A stretch of DNA of 64,000 nucleotides from Paenibacillus_V sp046244365. GTDB lineage: Bacteria > Bacillota > Bacilli > Paenibacillales > NBRC-103111. The stretch covers positions 7,006,001 through 7,070,000 of the forward strand of contig NZ_CP176395.1 of NCBI RefSeq assembly GCF_046244365.1, written 5' to 3'. A program made the translations under genes and the position numbers. A model generated the notes under the pieces. It was not told the origin of the DNA. It ran no database searches and saw nothing but the letters and a program-made list of their open reading frames with translations. Position 1 is the stretch's first letter; each line of letters begins with the position of its first letter. Of this stretch, positions 59,172-64,000 are shown piece after piece.

Positions 59172-60032
59172 TCAGCCCTTTACCGAACCCATTAACACCC
59201 CTTTGACAAAATACTTTTGCAGGAACGGATATACGCACAATATGGGCGCAACCGAAATCACGATTGCTGCAGCCTTAATACTCTCGGGCTGGATCAAATT
59301 CGTCTCCGAATTATCCAATAAGCTATCCAGCGAAGTGACATGAACCATTTGATATAAGCGCACCATCAGCGGCATTAGATTGGAGCTATTCAAGAAATAT
59401 AAAGCTTGCGAATATACATTCCACAATCCAACAGCGTAAAATAACGACAATGCAGCAATAATCGGCTTGCTAAGCGGCAGAATGATCTTCCATAAAATCA
59501 TCGGATCGCTCGCCCCGTCAATCGTTGCCGATTCCTCGATTTCCAAGGGAAGTGACTCGAAAAATGTTTTCATAACGAACAAGTTATATACGCTTATTAA
59601 CCCCGGCAGCCATATCGCCCAAAAGGAATCCAGAAGGTATAAGTTTTTCAGAAGCAAAAACATCGGGATAAGGCCCCCGCCGAATAACATGGTGAATAAA
59701 ATCAGCAACAGCACGATACTACGGCCGCGAAGCCGTTTTTTAGACAATGAATATGAGGTCAGCGTTGTAAAAAACATTTGCAGGAACGTCCCGACTACTG
59801 TGATGATAATCGTATTTCTCATCGCTATGAACAGCAGACCCGACTCGAAGTGCTTCTGAAAAGCTTTTATGTTGAATTCGACAGGCCATAGAAACACTTC
59901 GCCCGACAGAACGGCTCGGCTGCTGCTGAATGATACAGCAAGCACACTGAGCAAGGGGAAGATTGTCGTCAGCGCACAGAAGATCAGAATCAATCCATTC
60001 GCTGCTCGCAGTATAGGTTTGGCGTTTACCAC
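59172..60032 (-). CDS. LplC-like CUT1 sugar permease, importer C
   Basis: 286 residues, six helices, EAA loop EESATIDGASDPMILWKI and C-terminus FLQKYFVKGVLMGSVKG. Starts with GTG at 60032, overlapping the stop of the LplB-like gene by 7 bp, with GGAGG inside the upstream coding sequence. Last gene of its operon. Confidence 0.92.
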   Translation of the reverse strand: MVNAKPILRAANGLILIFCALTTIFPLLSVLAVSFSSSRAVLSGEVFLWPVEFNIKAFQKHFESGLLFIAMRNTIIITVVGTFLQMFFTTLTSYSLSKKRLRGRSIVLLLILFTMLFGGGLIPMFLLLKNLYLLDSFWAIWLPGLISVYNLFVMKTFFESLPLEIEESATIDGASDPMILWKIILPLSKPIIAALSLFYAVGLWNVYSQALYFLNSSNLMPLMVRLYQMVHVTSLDSLLDNSETNLIQPESIKAAAIVISVAPILCVYPFLQKYFVKGVLMGSVKG

Positions 60033-60943
60033 ATTCCTCCCTCCCCCATCGATTTAATGATTTTATTGACGAGCAGCACGAGAATAAGCCCGACAATTCC
60101 TTGGAATAGCCCTACTGCTGTCGCATAGCTGTACTGCGCTCCCAGTAGACCCACGCGATATACATACGTACTAATCACGTCGGCAACGCTAAAGACCGCA
60201 CTATTCTGCAAATTGAATACTTGCTCGAATCCAACGTCCATCACTTTCCCCATCTGCATGATGAGCAAAATCGCGATTGTCCCCCTGATGCCAGGTATCG
60301 TGACATGATAAATTTGCCGAAACTTGCTGGCGCCGTCGATCTTGGCTGCCTCGTAGAGCTGTGAATCGATATTGCCCATTGCTGCAAGATACAGAATCGT
60401 TCCCCAACCCGCCGTTTGCCAAATGGAAGAAATCGTAAACACGATCGGCCACCAAAATTTGCTCGCCATGAAATAAATCGGTTCAATGCCGAGTCCTTTT
60501 GAAAGGATCATATTAAGAATCCCGGTGCCAGGAGAAAGGATTCCGATCAAGATACCACCAAGCACTACCCAAGACATAAAATGCGGCAAATATAGAGCAT
60601 TCTGAAGCGTGCGCTTGAACCAAGTTGTGCGAATTTCATTCAATAAAATCGCTAGCAGGATGGGAGCCGGAAATACGAATACGATGTTATAAAGATTCAG
60701 CAGCAGCGTATTGCGCAGAATGACCCAGAACTCTTTGTCATGAAGCAGACGGTTAAAATGTTTGAGCCCTACCCAATCGCTTCCCCAAATGCCGTCCATG
60801 ACCCGAAAATTTTTGAACGCGATCAGTTCACCGTATAAAGGCGCATATTTAAACAAAAGAAAGTACACAAGACCCGGAAGTAAGAACAGATATAAATATT
60901 TGTCGCGAATCACATCTTTCATAACCCGGTTCATTGCACTCAT
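60026..60943 (-). CDS. LplB-like CUT1 sugar permease, importer C
   Basis: 305 residues, six helices, EAA loop YEAAKIDGASKFRQIYHV. ATG at 60943 follows AAAGGATCC and overlaps the GH105 stop by 4 bp, so the pair is translationally coupled. The LplC partner follows. Confidence 0.93.
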   Translation of the reverse strand: MSAMNRVMKDVIRDKYLYLFLLPGLVYFLLFKYAPLYGELIAFKNFRVMDGIWGSDWVGLKHFNRLLHDKEFWVILRNTLLLNLYNIVFVFPAPILLAILLNEIRTTWFKRTLQNALYLPHFMSWVVLGGILIGILSPGTGILNMILSKGLGIEPIYFMASKFWWPIVFTISSIWQTAGWGTILYLAAMGNIDSQLYEAAKIDGASKFRQIYHVTIPGIRGTIAILLIMQMGKVMDVGFEQVFNLQNSAVFSVADVISTYVYRVGLLGAQYSYATAVGLFQGIVGLILVLLVNKIIKSMGEGGMW

Positions 60944-61995
60944 CTGTCGGATCCTTTCTGCTGCAGACCCTTGCTTTGCGACATTTCACTGCATAATGCC
61001 AGCAAAGCAAGCCCTTGCGTAAACGGGCTGGCACTGTACGGAATGTCGTTATACTCCGCAGCGGTCGGCATTACGCAAGTGCCCCCTGAACCGTGCTGAA
61101 CCTGCCCTTCCGCGCTGATATTGGCATTCAGAACCTGAATCGCCTTCTTCGCAGGCGTGCGATAAGCGGCTTTCTCCAGCCATCCATGCTCGATGCCGAT
61201 GTTCAATCCAAAAGCAAATGCAGCAGTAACGGAAGATTCCAAATATGTGGCCGGATCGTCCATCACCGTATGCCATGCACCGGAAAGATGCTGCCTTTCG
61301 ACCGCGCCTTGCACATGCAGCCGATAATTGCGCAATACTTCTTCATACTCCGGCAACCCCCGCAAGTGAGGGAGCACAACTGCCGAAGCAGCGGTAAACC
61401 AACCGTTTCCTCTACCCCAGAGCACCCCCATTCGCTTGCCTTCATTACCGTAATAGCCATGGTAGATCAAGCCAGAACGGTTATCCCCCAAATAGTTATA
61501 ATGCAGAACGAACTGACGGGCAGCCTCTCTGACGAATTCTTGATTACCTGTGTAAACTCCCCACTCCGCCAAAAAAATGCAACCCATGAACAGGGTATCC
61601 GCCCATATTTGACCTGGGTATACGTTCTCCGTACAAGAATGCTCGTAAGCGCCCTCCAGCGTCCGCGGTGCATCAGACATACACCAGCTTGCAAACTGCT
61701 CGCATAAGGAACGATACTTTGCGCTGTCCTGCAATTTCATCCAGCTTAGGGCCGCCAGCACCGGAGCCGTCGTATTGATACTTCGCCCAGGCGCATGCTG
61801 CCGCAAATGGCCATCCAGCCAGCGTTCCACATAATCAAGCATGCTTGGATCGCCTAATTGCTCATACGTCTTTGTTAAACCATATAGCGCGACGCCTTGC
61901 CCCCACTGCCAGGCTTTCATTTGAGAGGACAGCTCGCCTTCTGAATCCATGGAATGGGCAGCTACACGCTCTAATATATGATGAATGGATGTCAT
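60940..61995 (-). CDS. GH105 family unsaturated uronyl hydrolase (YteR-like)
   Basis: 351 residues of the GH88/GH105 (alpha/alpha)6 barrel: WGQGVALYGLTKTYE, catalytic Asp region YPGQIWADTLFMGCIFLAEW, GYYGNEGKRMGVLWGRGNGWF and AYRTPAKKAI. These enzymes hydrate the unsaturated uronic acid left by polysaccharide lyases and release it. No signal peptide, so it acts on imported oligomers. ATG ending at 61995 follows GGGAGAG; overlaps the previous gene by 4 bp and the next by 4 bp. Confidence 0.9.
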   Translation of the reverse strand: MTSIHHILERVAAHSMDSEGELSSQMKAWQWGQGVALYGLTKTYEQLGDPSMLDYVERWLDGHLRQHAPGRSINTTAPVLAALSWMKLQDSAKYRSLCEQFASWCMSDAPRTLEGAYEHSCTENVYPGQIWADTLFMGCIFLAEWGVYTGNQEFVREAARQFVLHYNYLGDNRSGLIYHGYYGNEGKRMGVLWGRGNGWFTAASAVVLPHLRGLPEYEEVLRNYRLHVQGAVERQHLSGAWHTVMDDPATYLESSVTAAFAFGLNIGIEHGWLEKAAYRTPAKKAIQVLNANISAEGQVQHGSGGTCVMPTAAEYNDIPYSASPFTQGLALLALCSEMSQSKGLQQKGSDR

Positions 61996-63701
61996 TGAAC
62001 GTTCTCTCCCTTCGTATCTCTGTAGCAATGAATATGCAACTCTGCCGTCATCGGCGTCGTAAAGTTGCTTATCACATTCAGCAATTGCGGATCGATATCG
62101 TCGTTTCGCAAACAAACGTAGCGATGCTCGTCAGCCCCGCCTACAATCTCGATCCGATCGTCTCCATAGCGGTAAACGAAACTGCCAGCGGAATGCAGGT
62201 ATAGATGATCCGCCAGACGAGAGCATCCGTCACTTTCGATGACACCACCCGGAGCGAAGCTGAACACCGTTTGCGCGAATAAATTCGGCATCTGTTCGGC
62301 CTTCAGCTTTACCGTCAAGCCATCTGGCCTCAGAGCAATTCCGACACGCATTTCCAATTTGGATATATGCGTCTTCTCTCGTCCTTCAAAGTTGAAATCA
62401 AAAGCGGAACGACCTGTCCGACCAATACCCGCTCCTTCTACCGGACCGAAATAGGCACCCTCTACTTGGATCGACATTTCATAGCAGCCTTCGGAGCGCT
62501 TCTCAAGCTTCGCCATAGGAACTCCCGCGATGCCGAACCAGCCTAACGACCAGCGAAGACCTACCATTCTCGCCTTTCCAAATTGAATACACAAAAATTC
62601 GGGCTGCCCTGATACAAGGGTGACACTTAAATCTTCATGTCTATAACGAACCAGCGGCGAACCTGAATGGAAGGATGTGCGAACATAAGGCATTGAGCCT
62701 GATACCGCCGCCTGACTGCCTTCGTTCAGCAGCACATCATAGGACAACGGAAGCGGAGAACGTTCTCCCGCTCCTTTCATCTCATTGGGAAATCGCATCC
62801 AATAAAGCAACGGCAATCCAGGATTCGTTGCATATTTTAGCGCTTCGTCCGCGAGTGTTCGAAACATGTTGCTCTTTGTATGCGAGGCCATCAATGTGAA
62901 GGCGATATAATATTCATCGCTTAGATAGAATGTCTTGCCACGGTCATGACGGCTGGAATATTCCGTTACGATGGCTCCGTCCGGGTGAAGCATATATTTC
63001 ATCATCTCTAAGTTGCTTGCAATCGGCGCTATCAAATCTTCATATTGAAATACTCTTGCCGCATGATAGAGGAAATTACAGCAGACGGCATTGTAAACCG
63101 CATTGCTTCGTTCCGTCCATTCGCCGGACTTATTGATATCTAGCCCCTCTGCGAAATAAGCGTCGGCACGCTCGCGAAGGCGCTCATCAGGAAAGATCTC
63201 AGACAGCAGGGCTAAAGCGCCGCAGATGACCCAGCGATGATTCGGTGTATGGATGCCACCTTTTAACAAGCAGGGAATTGTCCCATATAAAAATTGTTTC
63301 AATTTACCGCTTACCGCATGCGCTTCGGGCGCATCTACTGAAGCCAAAGCATGATAGCTCAAACTCGCAATGTGAACCGCGAAGCCTGTATCCGGAGGCG
63401 AATCGATATTGCAGTTAATGAGCGATATGCATCCGGAAGGATACTGCGAACGAAGCAAGTAATCGATCTGTTCCTCAATCACTTCTAACAATGCGCCGCT
63501 TCGGTACCATTTCGATTCGGGATGACTATATAGCGGTACTGTCATTTGCAAGCCCGTTTCGATCTGTACGTACATCCCTTTATACGCCGAATCGGGGATT
63601 TCAAATGCTCCTCTCCAATGGCTGCCGCTTTGCCGAACTTGGTATGATTCGATCTCTTTCCATTTCTTCTCAAGCTCTCTCATTAACCATTTTTCTTCCA
63701 C
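61992..63701 (-). CDS. unassigned (alpha/alpha)-toroid-like protein, possible lyase or glucuronidase
   Basis: 569 residues, no signal peptide. The first ~330 residues are helix-rich with motifs seen in heparinase II/III-type and GH154-type toroids (YPSGCISLINCNIDSPPDT, GGIHTPNHRWVICGALAL, GEWTERSNAVYNAVC); the last ~230 are beta-rich. I cannot decide the family. The GTG at 63701 with AAAGGA 9 bp upstream is preferred over the TTG at 63719. It sits in an operon between the binding protein and GH105, so it most likely processes the same imported oligosaccharide. Confidence 0.65.
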   Translation of the reverse strand: MEEKWLMRELEKKWKEIESYQVRQSGSHWRGAFEIPDSAYKGMYVQIETGLQMTVPLYSHPESKWYRSGALLEVIEEQIDYLLRSQYPSGCISLINCNIDSPPDTGFAVHIASLSYHALASVDAPEAHAVSGKLKQFLYGTIPCLLKGGIHTPNHRWVICGALALLSEIFPDERLRERADAYFAEGLDINKSGEWTERSNAVYNAVCCNFLYHAARVFQYEDLIAPIASNLEMMKYMLHPDGAIVTEYSSRHDRGKTFYLSDEYYIAFTLMASHTKSNMFRTLADEALKYATNPGLPLLYWMRFPNEMKGAGERSPLPLSYDVLLNEGSQAAVSGSMPYVRTSFHSGSPLVRYRHEDLSVTLVSGQPEFLCIQFGKARMVGLRWSLGWFGIAGVPMAKLEKRSEGCYEMSIQVEGAYFGPVEGAGIGRTGRSAFDFNFEGREKTHISKLEMRVGIALRPDGLTVKLKAEQMPNLFAQTVFSFAPGGVIESDGCSRLADHLYLHSAGSFVYRYGDDRIEIVGGADEHRYVCLRNDDIDPQLLNVISNFTTPMTAELHIHCYRDTKGENVQ

Positions 63702-63731
63702 TTCGTCCCATCCTTTCAAGCGTCTTGGCAG

Positions 63732-63767
63732 AAAAAAAGCCGCAGATGCAATAAGCGCACAGCGGCT
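63732..63767 (-). terminator. terminator-like hairpin after binding protein gene
   Basis: AGCCGC / GCGGCT arms with inner pairing, then TTTTTTT on the minus strand, 15 bp past the binding-protein stop. It would let the binding protein be made in excess of downstream genes. Confidence 0.7.
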
Positions 63768-63781
63768 CCTTCAAAACTCGG

Positions 63782-64000
63782 CTACTTCAAGCTGCCCTTA
63801 TTGCTGTCGTACCATTTCTGAACTTTTGCGTTAATCTCTTCCCCGCCCAAATTGCTCCATTCTTTCTTAAGCTCCTGGATGCCCCACTCTGGTGTCTTCG
63901 CTTTGCCGCCCATGGTGACCTGCGTAATCAGTTCCTGCCATTTCTTGGTGAATTGTCCGGCAACACTCGAGTACTCGTCTACTGTTGGCGGATAAGGGAA
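63782..64000 (-). CDS. sugar-binding protein, importer C (C-terminal part, cut by window edge)
   Basis: 72 C-terminal codons: ITQVTMGGKAKTPEWGIQEL, KKEWSNLGGEEINAKVQKWY and DSNKGSLK, the usual end of LplA/YtcQ-type binding proteins (compare the end of importer A: GGDAITKEVNDWYKSAAKK). The 5' part lies outside the window. First known gene of the operon reaching 59172. Confidence 0.85.
   Translation of the reverse strand, partial: FPYPPTVDEYSSVAGQFTKKWQELITQVTMGGKAKTPEWGIQELKKEWSNLGGEEINAKVQKWYDSNKGSLK

Overview
The window looks like chromosomal DNA of a spore-forming Firmicute of the Paenibacillus/Cohnella type. Evidence: GC-rich low-GC-phylum codon use, strong AGGAGG ribosome sites with frequent TTG/GTG starts, a T-box leader on serS, YesM/YesN two-component pairs, Lpl-type (CUT1) sugar importers without their own ATPase, a secreted protein with copper-amine-oxidase-like repeats, and many sugar-acting enzymes. 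No rRNA, tRNA, CRISPR array, phage or intact insertion sequence was recognised.

Layout. 0-8.8 kb: a Gfo/Idh oxidoreductase with a LacI regulator, a LysR/EamA divergent pair, an HD-GYP protein, and a NarL-type response regulator with a multi-membrane-span kinase. 8.9-20.1 kb: housekeeping and accessory genes: cytosine-deaminase-like amidohydrolase, YheC/D ATP-grasp protein, pterin dehydratase, a small heme-copper-oxidase-like membrane protein behind two identical-core operators, T-box-controlled serS, a DUF4395 protein, a TetR-controlled efflux pair, a DinB-like protein, and an OmpR/HK pair. 20.3-31.3 kb: alpha/beta hydrolase, a receiver-domain remnant, a secreted stalk-like protein, nagA, and a 1778-residue secreted protein with three copies of one module, a PHP/CehA-type metallohydrolase domain and a (Gly-Asn)n tail. 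31.9-40.6 kb: a carbohydrate locus (GH39 enzyme, YesN/YesM, lipoprotein binding protein, divergent LplB/LplC permeases). 40.8-43.6 kb and part of 46 kb: a decay zone with a 5'-truncated GDSL hydrolase joined head to head to a 5'-truncated AraC regulator, an acetyltransferase remnant, an aminotransferase fragment and a heparinase fragment.

43.6-64 kb: a large polysaccharide utilisation region. The minus-strand operon running from 55.2 to 43.6 kb encodes importer B (binding protein, two permeases), a cytoplasmic beta-propeller protein, two Gfo/Idh dehydrogenases, a DegT aminotransferase, a heparinase remnant, a ceramidase-like hydrolase and a CE7 deacetylase. An AraC regulator (55.4-56.3 kb) is divergent from a secreted beta-propeller protein with an N-terminal carbohydrate-binding-like domain (56.6-59.1 kb). 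A second minus-strand operon (64-59.2 kb) carries importer C with a GH105 hydrolase and an unassigned (alpha/alpha)-toroid-like protein placed between the binding protein and the permeases. My inference is that the secreted propeller acts on an acidic polysaccharide outside, the importers bring in oligomers, and GH105, CE7, ceramidase-like, Gfo/Idh and DegT proteins process them inside.

A second theme is intergenic: at least eight different short repeat families, with units of roughly 24-83 bp in 2-5 copies, fill most long gaps. One family occurs at two places 20 kb apart, each time beside a broken regulator gene. Two hexanucleotide microsatellites (one coding Gly-Asn, one running over a permease stop codon) add to this picture.
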